DNA of 64,000 bases from Tamaricihabitans halophyticus (GTDB taxonomy: Bacteria > Actinomycetota > Actinomycetes > Mycobacteriales > Pseudonocardiaceae), in the NCBI RefSeq assembly GCF_004340875.1, contig NZ_SLXQ01000009.1, forward strand, positions 186,001 through 250,000. Direction: 5' to 3'. Under the pieces are notes generated by a model that was given only the letters and a program-made list of their open reading frames with translations, had not been told where the DNA came from and ran no database searches. This document shows positions 16,969-26,177 of the stretch, piece after piece. Positions within the stretch are counted from its first letter, which is position 1, and every line of letters starts with the position of its first letter. The translations under genes were made by a program, and so were the position numbers.

Positions 16969-17268
16969 CTACCCCAACGGGCCACCCTCGATTGTCAACG
17001 CCACCACCACGATCAGCAGACCCAGCCCGGCATAGGTCAACGCGTCCACTGGTCGGCTGCGAATCGCCAGCAGCCAAACCCGATCGTCCGAAAGCGCCAA
17101 CCGGATGACGGCGGCCACCAGCAACGCGATGCCCACCATGCCGGTGCCCTGGCGCCAGTAATAGAGCGCGATCTGCACCAGCCCGATCGCCACCAGGCCC
17201 ACAACTACCAGGAACGGAGCGTACGGAGCGCTACCCCGTACCCCCCGCTCCCGCCACGACATGGTCAC
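16969..17268 (-). CDS. DUF3017 membrane protein
   Basis: 99 aa DUF3017 protein with three predicted membrane helices (YAPFLVVVGLVAIGLVQIALYY, MVGIALLVAAVIRLAL, ALTYAGLGLLIVVVALTI). The family sits immediately downstream of folD across actinobacteria (Rv3355c next to Rv3356c in M. tuberculosis), as here. GTG at 17268 or ATG at 17262 can start it. No function is known. A tandem repeat separates it from folD. Confidence 0.85.
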   Translation of the reverse strand: MTMSWRERGVRGSAPYAPFLVVVGLVAIGLVQIALYYWRQGTGMVGIALLVAAVIRLALSDDRVWLLAIRSRPVDALTYAGLGLLIVVVALTIEGGPLG

Positions 17269-17303
17269 TCAACCTCGCTACGCCGAACTTCGTTCGGAGT
17301 GCT

Positions 17304-17455
17304 GCTCACTCCGCCAAGCTCCGTTCAGGAACAACGCTCACTCCGCCAAGCTCCGTTCAGGAACAATGCTCACTCCGCAAAGCTCCGTTCGGGAACAACG
17401 CTCACTCCGCAAAGCTCCGTTCGGGAACAACGCTCACTCCGCCAAGCTCCGTTCG
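17304..17455. repeat. Five tandem 32-bp repeats copying the folD 3' end
   Basis: Copies start at 17304, 17336, 17368, 17400 and 17432, each beginning GCTCACTCCGC and containing AGCTCCGTTC. The last copy contains the folD stop codon and its final codons (encoding ERSLAE), so the array is a serial duplication of the gene's 3' end into the gap before DUF3017. The copies differ by only a few substitutions. A sixth, degraded copy may lie just before 17304. Confidence 0.9.
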
Positions 17456-18288
17456 GAAGCCTCAACGACATTGGCCAGCAGCATCGCCCGCGTCATCGGC
17501 CCCACCCCGCCAGGCATTGGCGCCAGGAACCCGGCAACTTCGCGCACATCCGGGTGCACATCGCCGACCAAGCCCTGCTCGGTTCGGGTGACCCCGACAT
17601 CCAACACCGCCGCGCCCGGGCGCACGTCATCCGGCGTCACCAGTCCGGTCTTACCTGCGGCGGCGACCACGATATCGGCGCGCCGCAGCTCCTCGCGCAA
17701 CTCCCGCGTCCCCGTGTGGCACAACGTCACCGTCGCGTTCTCACTCCGCCTCGTCAACAACAGACCCAGCGGCCGACCCACGGTGACGCCACGGCCAACC
17801 ACCGCGACCCGCGCGCCCGACAGCGGAACCTCGTACCGGCGCAGCAACTCCACGATCCCGCGCGGTGTGCACGGCAACGGGCCAGGCTCCTGCAAAACCA
17901 ACCGGCCAAGGCTCACCGGGTGCAACCCGTCGGCGTCCTTGGCCGGTGCGATCCGCTCGAGTACCGCGCCCGAATCGAGGTGATCCGGCAACGGCAACTG
18001 AACGATATAGCCCGTGCAGGCCGGATCGGCGTTCAGCTCGTCGATCACCCCGAACAGGTCGTCCTGAGAAATGTCGGCCGGTAGATCCCGGCGAATAGAA
18101 GTGATACCGACCTTTGCGCAATCCGCATGCTTACCCTTCACATACGAATGCGAGCCGGGGTCATCCCCGACCAGCACGGTGCCCAGCCCAGGCTGGATAC
18201 CCCGCGCCACCAACGCCTCCACCCGAGCCCGCAGATCTTCGAAGATCACGTCGCGGGTCTGCTTGCCATCCAGGATCGTCGCCGTCAC
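17434..18288 (-). CDS. folD: Bifunctional methylenetetrahydrofolate dehydrogenase/cyclohydrolase
   Basis: FolD interconverts 5,10-methylene-, 5,10-methenyl- and 10-formyl-THF in the cytosol, supplying one-carbon units to purine synthesis (purN/purH are in this window). 284 aa, full length. Seen: SYVKGK with Tyr49 and catalytic Lys53, [30 protein letters not shown], the NADP motif [16 protein letters not shown] and the C-terminal [12 protein letters not shown]. Starts with ATG at 18288 next to a 297-base divergent gap. Its last codons lie inside a 32-bp tandem repeat. Confidence 0.96.
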   Translation of the reverse strand: MTATILDGKQTRDVIFEDLRARVEALVARGIQPGLGTVLVGDDPGSHSYVKGKHADCAKVGITSIRRDLPADISQDDLFGVIDELNADPACTGYIVQLPLPDHLDSGAVLERIAPAKDADGLHPVSLGRLVLQEPGPLPCTPRGIVELLRRYEVPLSGARVAVVGRGVTVGRPLGLLLTRRSENATVTLCHTGTRELREELRRADIVVAAAGKTGLVTPDDVRPGAAVLDVGVTRTEQGLVGDVHPDVREVAGFLAPMPGGVGPMTRAMLLANVVEASERSLAE

Positions 18289-18585
18289 GCCGCAATTCTG
18301 GCAGAAACTGTCCAGCTGGCGCCCACCTGCCGAGAATCCGCAGCAAGCAGAGGTCGAGGCGGGTTTTCACGCGGCAGGAAGGCCAGCTGAACAGGGTGAC
18401 CGTCACCGTTCGACTACCCACCGAATCACCCCGCTACGGCGGTTGTGCGAACCGGCCACCAGGACGCACCATGCTCTCGCGGGGTCCCCCACACGCTGGG
18501 GTAACCCATCGACCGAATGGCGGTGTCAGCTCACTCGGGCGGGACCACGTGTACACCGCGATAGCCGAGAGGGGAAGATGGCGGC

Positions 18586-21546
18586 GTGGCTCCGACGCAG
18601 CTGAATCCGACCGAGCAGGATGCACTGGTCAAGCAGATCGGCCTGACCTTGCTACGCGCCGCCCCGGCCGACTGGCAACAGCTGGTCACGCGCTACCGCG
18701 CGGTCGGCCGGTACCAGGAGATGACCGGCGAGATCACCATGACGGACGGCACCGTCCAGGAGTGGGAGGTCTCCCAGGATGTAGCCGGACTGTTCGCGCG
18801 ACTACGCGCGGGCATGCACCGGGACGGGCGCGGCACCTGGTTCAACGCCCGTTACCAGCTAGACCGGCCATCCAGCTACAACCTGGACTACGACCGCGAT
18901 GAACCGCAGTGGGCGGCGGAACCACCCGCCCAGGCCTACGCGGACGAGTTGCGCACGTTCCCGCGCACCGAGGAGAACGTGCCGGACTGGCTGATGCGCC
19001 GGCTCGCCGGGCTCACTCCCGAGCAGCCCGGCCCGCGCTTCCGAATTGCCCGGATCTTCGACGGAATGGGCGCCGACGGCCGTCCCGTGATCAATCGTGG
19101 CGAGCTGGACCAGGAAACCGCGCAAGCGGTGCTGCGTTATTTGGATTCCGCGCCGGTCGTGCTACCCGGCCGCGGGCACGATATCGACCGGCTGGCTCCG
19201 GATGCGCCGAACACCGTGCCGGTCGCCTTCCACAGCGACGGCACCTGGATCTGGCCGGCCGCGGTGAACTTCTATCTACGGGAATACGGCGTACCGCCCG
19301 AACCGGAACTGCTGCAACACATCAGCGCCGCGCAGTTCACCGTTCCCGAAGTGGCAGAGCAAGCGCAGGCGGCGGCAGCCAGCTACCTCACCCGCAATGC
19401 GCCTCCGGCCCAGGCTCCTGCTCCGGCCCAGAATCCGACACCGAGCCCGATGTCCCAGGAACCGCCGCCGCGTGCCGTCGACGAGCCTGGCGACCCCGAC
19501 GAGCCCGCGCTCGGCTACGCCGATGAACCGGAGCCCACCGACGCACTGCGCGAACCAGCGCCACCAGCGGTCGAGGCGCCCGATCCAGTTCCCGAGCCCG
19601 CCGATATCGACCCGCACACCGTGGTCACGCCGGAGATGCCGCCGGAGGCCCCTGGCGTCGGCGTGCCGATGGTCGCCGCGCTGGCAAGTGGCTTTGACAC
19701 GCACTCCGAGCAGGTGAACGGTTCGCATTCGGGCCAGCAAGAACACCCGGAGGACGACCCGCTGCTGCCACCCCGGCCCCCGGACGCTGAGCTACCGGAG
19801 GCCGAAGCGACCTCCGTGGTGCCGATCATCGACGCGCCGATCCCGGACGACGATGCCCCACTGGCAAGCCAGGAACTGGGCAACCAAGAACCGGGCAACC
19901 AAGAACTGGGCAACCAGGAGCTGGGCAACCAGGAGCCGCCGGAAGACGACGCCGAGGTCACCCGGATCGATGCGCCGCTGCCGGCGCTGGACGGACCCTC
20001 CTATCGAGACGAGCCCCAATATCGGGAGGAGCCCCAATATCGGGACGAACTCCAGTACCGGGACGAACTCCAATTCCGGGACGAGCCCCAGTTCGGCGAG
20101 CAAGCCCAGTTCGGCGAGCAGCCCGAAGCCGCGTCCTTCGAGCACGGGCCGCCCCCCGGGTTCGAAACCGGCCCCGCTTTCCAACCGGTGGACAAGTCCC
20201 AGCCAGCAGGTCCGGTTCAGCCAGCCGAGACGTTCCAGGCACCAGATCCGTTAGCGGCGCCGCCGGACACGGCGGCCAAGTTGACGCCGCAAGGCTCGCC
20301 GGCCGGCGAACCGGCGGATACCCGTGCCCCGCGCTCGCTCGGCGTGGACGAATGCCTTGAGCTGTTGCACGCGACGCTGACCGAACTGGACGTACCACAA
20401 CAGGCATACCGGATCGGCGAAGCCGGCGAGCAGGCCTGGTGCCTTGAACGAACTGACAGCGGCTGGCGCGTCGGTTGGTACGCCCAGGAACTGGTCAATC
20501 CGGCGATGTTCGGGGATGTCCAGGATGCCGCCGCCTTCATGCTCGGCAAGTTGCTGCTGAACGTGTCACAGGCGGACGTGCCCCAGCCGGAGCAGGTTCC
20601 ACACCAGGATCAGCCGGCCCCCGCGTTCCAGGCACCGGATCCGCCAGCGACACCAGTGCCGCCCGCGCCGGTTCCACCAGACGCAGTTCCACCGGGCCCG
20701 GTTCCGCCAGCGCCGTCGCAACCGACACCGGGAGCTGGTTTCACGCCTCCGCCGCCGGCACGGCCCGAGCCCGACGAGGTCCCGCTGTTCACGCATGCGG
20801 AGGAACCGCAGCCGCGCCAAGCGCCACCGGCACGACCGGAGCCATCGCCCGTTGCGGCCCAGCCGCCGGCGCAACCGGCACCCCAAGCTCCGGCACCCCA
20901 GGCTCCTACCCCTCAACCCCAGGGAATGGGCACCAGGGACCGGATTCGCACCGAGATTCCGCCGGAGATCTCGGCGGCCGCGCTGAACTCGGCAGGTGGT
21001 TTCGCGGCAGCGGAGGACTTCGCGGGCGCCACCAGTCAGGCACCAGCGGCCACCCGCACCACCGTGGACGAGCGGGAGGCCCAGCAACCGGCGGTCCCGA
21101 AGGCCGCCGCGCCGAGGACGGCGGCCGCCAGCAAGGCCGAGCCGCAGCAAAGCGAGCAGCGTGGTGGCGCGCAGGGCGGCTCCAGCCGCTGGCCGATTCA
21201 GCCGATGCCTGGCGAGCCGCCGCTGACCCTGTTCCGTGGCAAGCAGATGATCAATCTGCCGGCCGGCGCGGAGGTTGACCGGTTCGGCGAGCCGGACGGC
21301 AATCTGACCTATGCGGACGGGACTCCGTTCGAGCAGCGATCATTGGTACCGGAGTGGGTGAACCGGCGGTATCACGTCTATCGGCTCCGCCGGCCGATGC
21401 AGGTGCTCACGGGTACCGCGATCCCATGGTTCGAGCAACCGGGGGGCGGCACCGCGTATCTGCTTCCGCAGTCGGTCGACGAACTGATCGAGGACGGCGC
21501 GCTGGTGGAAATCGAACCTGGACCACCGCCGGTAAACAGCTACTAG
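18586..21546 (+). CDS. TNT-domain protein (putative NAD+ glycohydrolase toxin) with YezG-like N-terminus
   Basis: 986 aa, no signal peptide or membrane helix, so apparently cytosolic or exported by a non-Sec route. Residues 868-986 form a TNT (tuberculosis necrotizing toxin, DUF4237) domain: Arg899 in DRFG, Arg918, His930 in YHVY and Gln951 in WFEQPGGG line up with the TNT residues known to matter for NAD+ hydrolysis. Residues about 1-110 resemble YezG-type immunity proteins (PADWQQLVTRYRAVG...). Two further globular segments (HSDGTWIWPAAVNFYL near 215; LGVDECLELLHATL near 585) sit between long Pro/Glu/Gln linkers with short repeats (19869-19935, 19999-20120). GTG start at 18586 behind GAGGGGAAG. 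No separate immunity gene is recognised. Confidence 0.85.
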   Translation: MAPTQLNPTEQDALVKQIGLTLLRAAPADWQQLVTRYRAVGRYQEMTGEITMTDGTVQEWEVSQDVAGLFARLRAGMHRDGRGTWFNARYQLDRPSSYNLDYDRDEPQWAAEPPAQAYADELRTFPRTEENVPDWLMRRLAGLTPEQPGPRFRIARIFDGMGADGRPVINRGELDQETAQAVLRYLDSAPVVLPGRGHDIDRLAPDAPNTVPVAFHSDGTWIWPAAVNFYLREYGVPPEPELLQHISAAQFTVPEVAEQAQAAAASYLTRNAPPAQAPAPAQNPTPSPMSQEPPPRAVDEPGDPDEPALGYADEPEPTDALREPAPPAVEAPDPVPEPADIDPHTVVTPEMPPEAPGVGVPMVAALASGFDTHSEQVNGSHSGQQEHPEDDPLLPPRPPDAELPEAEATSVVPIIDAPIPDDDAPLASQELGNQEPGNQELGNQELGNQEPPEDDAEVTRIDAPLPALDGPSYRDEPQYREEPQYRDELQYRDELQFRDEPQFGEQAQFGEQPEAASFEHGPPPGFETGPAFQPVDKSQPAGPVQPAETFQAPDPLAAPPDTAAKLTPQGSPAGEPADTRAPRSLGVDECLELLHATLTELDVPQQAYRIGEAGEQAWCLERTDSGWRVGWYAQELVNPAMFGDVQDAAAFMLGKLLLNVSQADVPQPEQVPHQDQPAPAFQAPDPPATPVPPAPVPPDAVPPGPVPPAPSQPTPGAGFTPPPPARPEPDEVPLFTHAEEPQPRQAPPARPEPSPVAAQPPAQPAPQAPAPQAPTPQPQGMGTRDRIRTEIPPEISAAALNSAGGFAAAEDFAGATSQAPAATRTTVDEREAQQPAVPKAAAPRTAAASKAEPQQSEQRGGAQGGSSRWPIQPMPGEPPLTLFRGKQMINLPAGAEVDRFGEPDGNLTYADGTPFEQRSLVPEWVNRRYHVYRLRRPMQVLTGTAIPWFEQPGGGTAYLLPQSVDELIEDGALVEIEPGPPPVNSY
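19869..20120 (+). repeat. In-frame short tandem repeats in the TNT-protein linker
   Basis: Two blocks: a (Q)ELGNQEPGN-type pentapeptide-like repeat at 19869-19935 and a YRDEPQ/FGEQ hexapeptide-like repeat at 19999-20120. They encode an acidic, Gln-rich flexible linker and probably vary in copy number between strains. Confidence 0.7.
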
Positions 21547-21552
21547 CCGCGG

Positions 21553-22173
21553 CTACCCCACCCGCAAGCCGTGGGCAGCGGCGAACGATACGGCCATATC
21601 GATGTCGATTCGGGCGCCGGTCAGCACGGCCTGCCGCAAGGCGGTCGCGTCCAGCCGCGCGCCACGGAGGTCGGCGTCGTCCAACCGTGTAGCGGTCAAC
21701 CGCGCCCCGGTCAGGTCGGTCTGGCGCAGATCCGCTTCCCGCAGGTCGGCCTCGACCAGGTTCGCTTCCCTGAGGCGCAGGCTGGACAGGTCGGCTTTAC
21801 GCAGCTCGCATCGGCTGAGGCTGACCAGGGTGAGGTCGCAGTCGCGTACCGTCCACGGTCGCATCCGCCGGCCAGTGAACGTGGACCCGAGCAGGCTGCA
21901 CCCTTCGAAGTGGCTGTTGCCGAGGACCGCGTAATCAAAGGTGCAGGACCGAAACGCGCTCGCGCGATGCCGGGATTCGCCAAGGTCCGCCTTGGTGAAA
22001 TCGCAGTCTTGGAAGATGACCTGGTTGGTGTGCAGCCCGCGCAGGTCCGCGTCGGTGAAATCGCACTGCTCGAACTGCCAGTGTGCCCAGTGCTCGCCGG
22101 TGAATACCGCGTCCCGGTAAGACTCTCCGCGTACCGTCCGCACCTGGGGCTGTTCGTCGACGTCCTCGTTCAC
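21553..22173 (-). CDS. Pentapeptide repeat protein
   Basis: 206 aa, almost entirely A(D/N)LXX-type repeats forming a right-handed quadrilateral beta-helix: DFTDADLRGL, ADLSSLRLREANLVEADLREADLRQTDLTGARL, ADLRGARL and so on. A mid-region (SHFEGCSLLGSTF...) is less regular. The family includes MfpA/Qnr DNA mimics that protect gyrase, but this cannot be told from repeats alone. Its stop is only 6 bases from the stop of the TNT gene on the other strand. A role as partner of the TNT protein is speculative. Confidence 0.88.
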   Translation of the reverse strand: MNEDVDEQPQVRTVRGESYRDAVFTGEHWAHWQFEQCDFTDADLRGLHTNQVIFQDCDFTKADLGESRHRASAFRSCTFDYAVLGNSHFEGCSLLGSTFTGRRMRPWTVRDCDLTLVSLSRCELRKADLSSLRLREANLVEADLREADLRQTDLTGARLTATRLDDADLRGARLDATALRQAVLTGARIDIDMAVSFAAAHGLRVG

Positions 22174-22230
22174 CCAACCAAGGCTACGCAGCGCACCGAC
22201 AGATCAGAGCAGCCAACCCCCACCCCAAAA

Positions 22231-22300
22231 AACGCGATTAGCAGGCTAACCGTTGATTACTGAGCATTCGCAAGTAACGCGATCAGCCCGCGGAACGCGG
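22231..22300. repeat. Two units of the dispersed palindromic repeat, in opposite orientation
   Basis: CGATTAGCAGGCTAACCG (from 22234) and a second unit GATCAGCCCGCGGAACGC (from 22281) flank the spacer TGAGCATTCGCAAGTAA. They lie 3' of the universal stress gene. Confidence 0.75.
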
Positions 22301-22309
22301 TTTTGTGGA

Positions 22310-22771
22310 TTACGGGACGACGACCACCGGGCGACGAGCCTGTCCGGCGAGCGCCTTGGGCACGGTGCCGAGCGAACCGCCGATATGCCGTGACCTGCCA
22401 ACCACGATGCAGTCCGCCCACTGCTGCGCGGCGACGCTTTCCAGCCCGCTTGCCGGGTCGCCGCGATGGTGCACGAACTCCCATGGCACCGTGCAGTCGG
22501 CAAGCAGCTCGGCCGCCGTCTCGCGTAGCTCATCGACGAACGAGGTCGCCGCTTCGGTCGCGGTGATCATGCCCATCGGCGTCCAGTAGGCGGGGTTGGC
22601 CAGCGGCTCGATGTACACCAGGATCAGCTTGGCCCGCTCCCGCCGTGCCAACCCGGCCGCCCAGGCGCAGGCGTGTTCGGCGGCCGTGCTCCCATCCATC
22701 GCCACCACGATGCTGGACAGCCCGTCCTTGCCGATCTCGTATTCGGTCGGGTCGTCGTTCGCTCCCGGCAT
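22310..22771 (-). CDS. Universal stress protein (UspA family)
   Basis: 153 aa single Usp domain, cytosolic. Seen: SIVVAMDGSTAAEHACAWAAGLA at the first strand/helix and the C-terminal ATP-binding signature VVGRSRHIGGSLGTVPKAL..RPVVVV (G-2x-G-9x-G(S/T) pattern). Start taken at the ATG at 22771 (MPGANDD), since the longer frame adds a non-conserved stretch; no clear Shine-Dalgarno is visible. It lies 82 bases downstream of dnaE2 on the same strand, so it may be partly co-transcribed with the SOS operon. Confidence 0.88.
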   Translation of the reverse strand: MPGANDDPTEYEIGKDGLSSIVVAMDGSTAAEHACAWAAGLARRERAKLILVYIEPLANPAYWTPMGMITATEAATSFVDELRETAAELLADCTVPWEFVHHRGDPASGLESVAAQQWADCIVVGRSRHIGGSLGTVPKALAGQARRPVVVVP

Positions 22772-22853
22772 CCGTGCATGGTAAGCGCCAAGGTCGGACG
22801 AATCGTCGATCCCGCCGAGTTGTAATGCAAGGCTTACCTGGTAGCGGCGAAGC

Positions 22854-25800
22854 TCAGCGGAAATCGCGGGACCGGGAAGGGATGCGCAACTCAAGGTGTT
22901 GCAACCGCTCCGCGTACACGTTGATCACCCCGTCCACCCGCTCAACCGTGCCCCTGATCAGCATCGCGGGGCTGGCCCGCGCCACCCGGTGGTAGCGGGC
23001 CCACAGCCCTGGCGAGCACACCACGTTGACCATCCCGGTCTCGTCCTCGATGTTCAGGAAAGTCACCCCGCCCGCGGTCGCCGGCCGCTGCCGATGCGTG
23101 ACCGCGCCGCCGACCAGCACCTTCTCGCCGTGCTCCACGCCGCCCAGCTCACGCGCGGTACACACCCCGAGCGAAGCCAACCGCGAACGGACGAACTGGG
23201 TCGGGAAGCTGTCCGGGGAAAGCCCGGTCGCCCACACATCCGCGACCGCCAGCTCGACGTCGTCCATTCCCGGCAGCGCGGGTGCCACCGCCGCCACCGT
23301 GGTGCCCGGCAACCGGTCCGGTCGCTCCCCTGCCACCGCGCCGGCCGACCACAATGCTTCACGGCGGGGTAACCCGAAACAGCCAAAGGCACCCGCGGTC
23401 GACAGGGCCTCGAACTGCGCGGTGCTCAGCCGCACTCGGCGGGCGAGATCGGCCATCCCGGCAAACGGTCCACCGGATTCCCGCGCCGCCACGATCTCCC
23501 TGGCGAGTTCCGTACCGATGGTGCGCACCTCATCGAGCCCGATGCGCACCGCGAGACTGGAATTGCGCGGCGAGGCGCGTTCCAGGTCAGCCTCCGCCGC
23601 ACTGGCATTGATATCCGGGCCACGAACCACCACCCCATGCCGGCGCGCATCGGCGACCAGTGACTGCGGGGAATAGAAACCCATCGGCTGGGCACGAAGA
23701 AGCCCGGCGCAGAAGGCAGCCGGATAGTGGTACTTGAACCACGCGCTGCAGAAGACCAGATGCGCGAAGCTCAGCGCATGGCTTTCCGGGAATCCGAAGT
23801 TGGCGAAGGCGAGCAGTTTGCGGTAGATCGTCTCGGCGAGCTCACCGTCGATGCCTTTCGCCCGCATCCCGGAAAAGAGCCGATCCTTCAACCGCGCCAT
23901 CTTCGCGGTCGAGCGTTTGGCCCCCATCGCCCGCCGTAGCTCATCGGCCTCCGCCGGGGTGAACTCGGCGATATCCACCGCGATCTGCATCATCTGTTCC
24001 TGAAACAGCGGCACCCCGTAGGTTTTTCCCAGTGCGGGTACCAGCAGTTCGTGCTCGACCTCCCAGGTCTCTTCCCCGTTGTGCCGGCGGATATAGGGAT
24101 GTACCGAGTCACCCTGGATCGGCCCCGGCCGGATCAACGCCACCTCAACGGCAAGGTCATAGAACTTCCGCGGTTTCAACCGGGGCAGCGTGGCCAGCTG
24201 CGCCCTGCTTTCCACCTGGAAAACCCCGATCGCGTCGGCGGCGCAGAGCATGTCGTAGATCCGCTTGTCCGCAAGGTTCAGCTTCGCCAGATCCACGACT
24301 TCACCGGTGTGCTCGCGTACCAGGTCGATCATGTAGTGCAGGGCGGAAAGCATGCCGAGACCGAGCAGATCGAACTTCACCAGACCTATTTCGGCGCAGT
24401 CATCCTTGTCCCACTGCAATACCGTGCGGTCTACCATCCGCGCCTGCTCGACCGGGCACACCTCGCTCACCGGTCGATCACAGATCACCATGCCGCCCGA
24501 GTGAATACCCAGATGTCGAGGAAAGTCCTGTAGCTGGCAGGCCAACGCCAGCACATCGTCCGGGATATCGTGATCGTGATCTTCCGTTGTGGACTCGAGC
24601 GGGCCCCAGCGGTCAATCTGCTTCCCCCATGCATCCCGCTGGCCAGGCGCGTAGCCGAGGGCGCTGGCGGTATCCCGCACCGCCGAACGGGACCGGTAGG
24701 TGATCACGTTGGCTACCTGCGCGGCCCGCAACCTGCCGTGCTTGCGGTAGACGTACTGGATGACTTCTTCCCGCCGGTCCGACTCGATATCCAGGTCGAT
24801 ATCCGGATACCCATCCCGTTCGGGCGCGAGGAACCGTTCAAACAGCAGCTCCCAGTACACCGGGTCCACTTTGGTGATTCCCAACGCGTAGCAGACCGCG
24901 GAGTTCGCCGCCGAACCACGGCCCTGGCAAAGAATGTCGTGATCGACGCAGAACTGCACGATGTCATGCACGATCAGGAAATAGCCGGGAAAACCAAGCT
25001 CCTCGATGATCCGCAGCTCATGTTCGATCTGCACATACGCCTTCGAGTAGTCCTTCCTTGAGCCATAGCGCTTCGCCGCGCCCTGATAGACGCAGGAACG
25101 TAGCCAGCTTGCCTCGGTATGCCCCTGGCCCAGCTCGAACGGCGGCAGCCGCGGCGCGGTGAGCAGTAGTTCGAAAGCGCATTCGGTGCCGAGTACCGCC
25201 GCCCGCTGCACGGCTCCCGGATAGCGGGCGAACCTTGTCGCCATCTCAGCTCCCGAACGCAGATGCGCCGTCCCCGCGCCGGGTAGCCATCCGGCCATCT
25301 CGTCCAGACTGCGCCGGGCCCTGATCGCGGCCATCATCGCGGCCAGCCGGCCACGACTTGGCCGTGCGTAGTGCACCGCGCCGGTAGCCACGGTGGGCAG
25401 GCCAAGTTCGGTCGCCATCCCGGCGAGCAGATCGTTCTGCGTGCTATCCAGTGGGAGGCCGTTGTCGATCAGCTCGACGAAGACGCGCTCCGTGCCATAC
25501 CAGGAAACCAGCTGACGTAGCCGCGCGAAGGCGGTTTCCGGGCCCTGCTCGGTGAGTGCTCGACGCACCGCGGACTTACGGCAACCGGTCAGCACCACGC
25601 AGTGTTCCGCGGTATCGGCCACCACCTGCTCGAGGTCGTAGACCGGCCTGCCCTTCGCGCCGTCCTTGTGCAACTGCCCCGTGGTGATCGTGCGGCATAA
25701 CCGGTGGTAGCCCTCCTTGCCCGTGGCGAGCAGTAGCAGGTGCTCGCCCTCCGGATCAGCGATCCCGTTCTGTGGGGCGGAAAGCCCGATGCTCAACTCG

Positions 25801-26177
25801 GTGCCGAACACCGTGCGGATACCCAGTTCCCGCGCCGCTTCGGCGAACCGGACAACCCCGTACATCCCGTCGTGATCGGTAATCGCGACCGCGTCCAGGC
25901 CAAGCCGGAAAGCTTCCTCGGCCAGTTCCTCGGGGTGACTGGCACCATCAAGGAAGCTGAAGTTGCTGTGGCAGTGCAACTCGGCGTAGGGGACACGGCT
26001 ATCGCCGTCGGCATGGTCGGTGAGGCCAAGCGGTCCCAGATCTTCCGGGCGCGCGTAGGCTTCCCGGTGATATGTCCATGCTGGACTATCGTTGCCGTCT
26101 CCCCGCTCAGGGTCGTAGTCACCACGCATCGCCCGGTGCAATTCGGACCAGCGAACGGGTGGGTTATGCCAACCCAC
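22854..26177 (-). CDS. dnaE2: Error-prone DNA polymerase III alpha subunit DnaE2 (ImuC)
   Basis: C-family translesion polymerase, 1107 aa. It begins with the DnaE2-typical MGWHNPPV and a PHP domain (YAELHCHSNFSFLDG). Polymerase active-site acidic residues lie in YPDIDLDIES and the palm segment GRGSAANSAVCYALG is intact; an OB-fold (FLNIEDETGMVNVVCSP) is near the C-terminus. It lacks the long C-terminal replisome-binding tail of DnaE1. The GTG start shares one base with the stop of a 59-aa ORF that itself overlaps imuB, so translation is coupled through the operon. With ImuA' and ImuB it forms the SOS mutasome responsible for damage-induced mutagenesis in mycobacteria. Confidence 0.96.
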   Translation of the reverse strand: MGWHNPPVRWSELHRAMRGDYDPERGDGNDSPAWTYHREAYARPEDLGPLGLTDHADGDSRVPYAELHCHSNFSFLDGASHPEELAEEAFRLGLDAVAITDHDGMYGVVRFAEAARELGIRTVFGTELSIGLSAPQNGIADPEGEHLLLLATGKEGYHRLCRTITTGQLHKDGAKGRPVYDLEQVVADTAEHCVVLTGCRKSAVRRALTEQGPETAFARLRQLVSWYGTERVFVELIDNGLPLDSTQNDLLAGMATELGLPTVATGAVHYARPSRGRLAAMMAAIRARRSLDEMAGWLPGAGTAHLRSGAEMATRFARYPGAVQRAAVLGTECAFELLLTAPRLPPFELGQGHTEASWLRSCVYQGAAKRYGSRKDYSKAYVQIEHELRIIEELGFPGYFLIVHDIVQFCVDHDILCQGRGSAANSAVCYALGITKVDPVYWELLFERFLAPERDGYPDIDLDIESDRREEVIQYVYRKHGRLRAAQVANVITYRSRSAVRDTASALGYAPGQRDAWGKQIDRWGPLESTTEDHDHDIPDDVLALACQLQDFPRHLGIHSGGMVICDRPVSEVCPVEQARMVDRTVLQWDKDDCAEIGLVKFDLLGLGMLSALHYMIDLVREHTGEVVDLAKLNLADKRIYDMLCAADAIGVFQVESRAQLATLPRLKPRKFYDLAVEVALIRPGPIQGDSVHPYIRRHNGEETWEVEHELLVPALGKTYGVPLFQEQMMQIAVDIAEFTPAEADELRRAMGAKRSTAKMARLKDRLFSGMRAKGIDGELAETIYRKLLAFANFGFPESHALSFAHLVFCSAWFKYHYPAAFCAGLLRAQPMGFYSPQSLVADARRHGVVVRGPDINASAAEADLERASPRNSSLAVRIGLDEVRTIGTELAREIVAARESGGPFAGMADLARRVRLSTAQFEALSTAGAFGCFGLPRREALWSAGAVAGERPDRLPGTTVAAVAPALPGMDDVELAVADVWATGLSPDSFPTQFVRSRLASLGVCTARELGGVEHGEKVLVGGAVTHRQRPATAGGVTFLNIEDETGMVNVVCSPGLWARYHRVARASPAMLIRGTVERVDGVINVYAERLQHLELRIPSRSRDFR

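Noticed and set aside
17304-17455. CRISPR array
   Set aside because: The 32-bp units are directly adjacent without unique spacers and the last unit is the folD 3' end; there are no cas genes.
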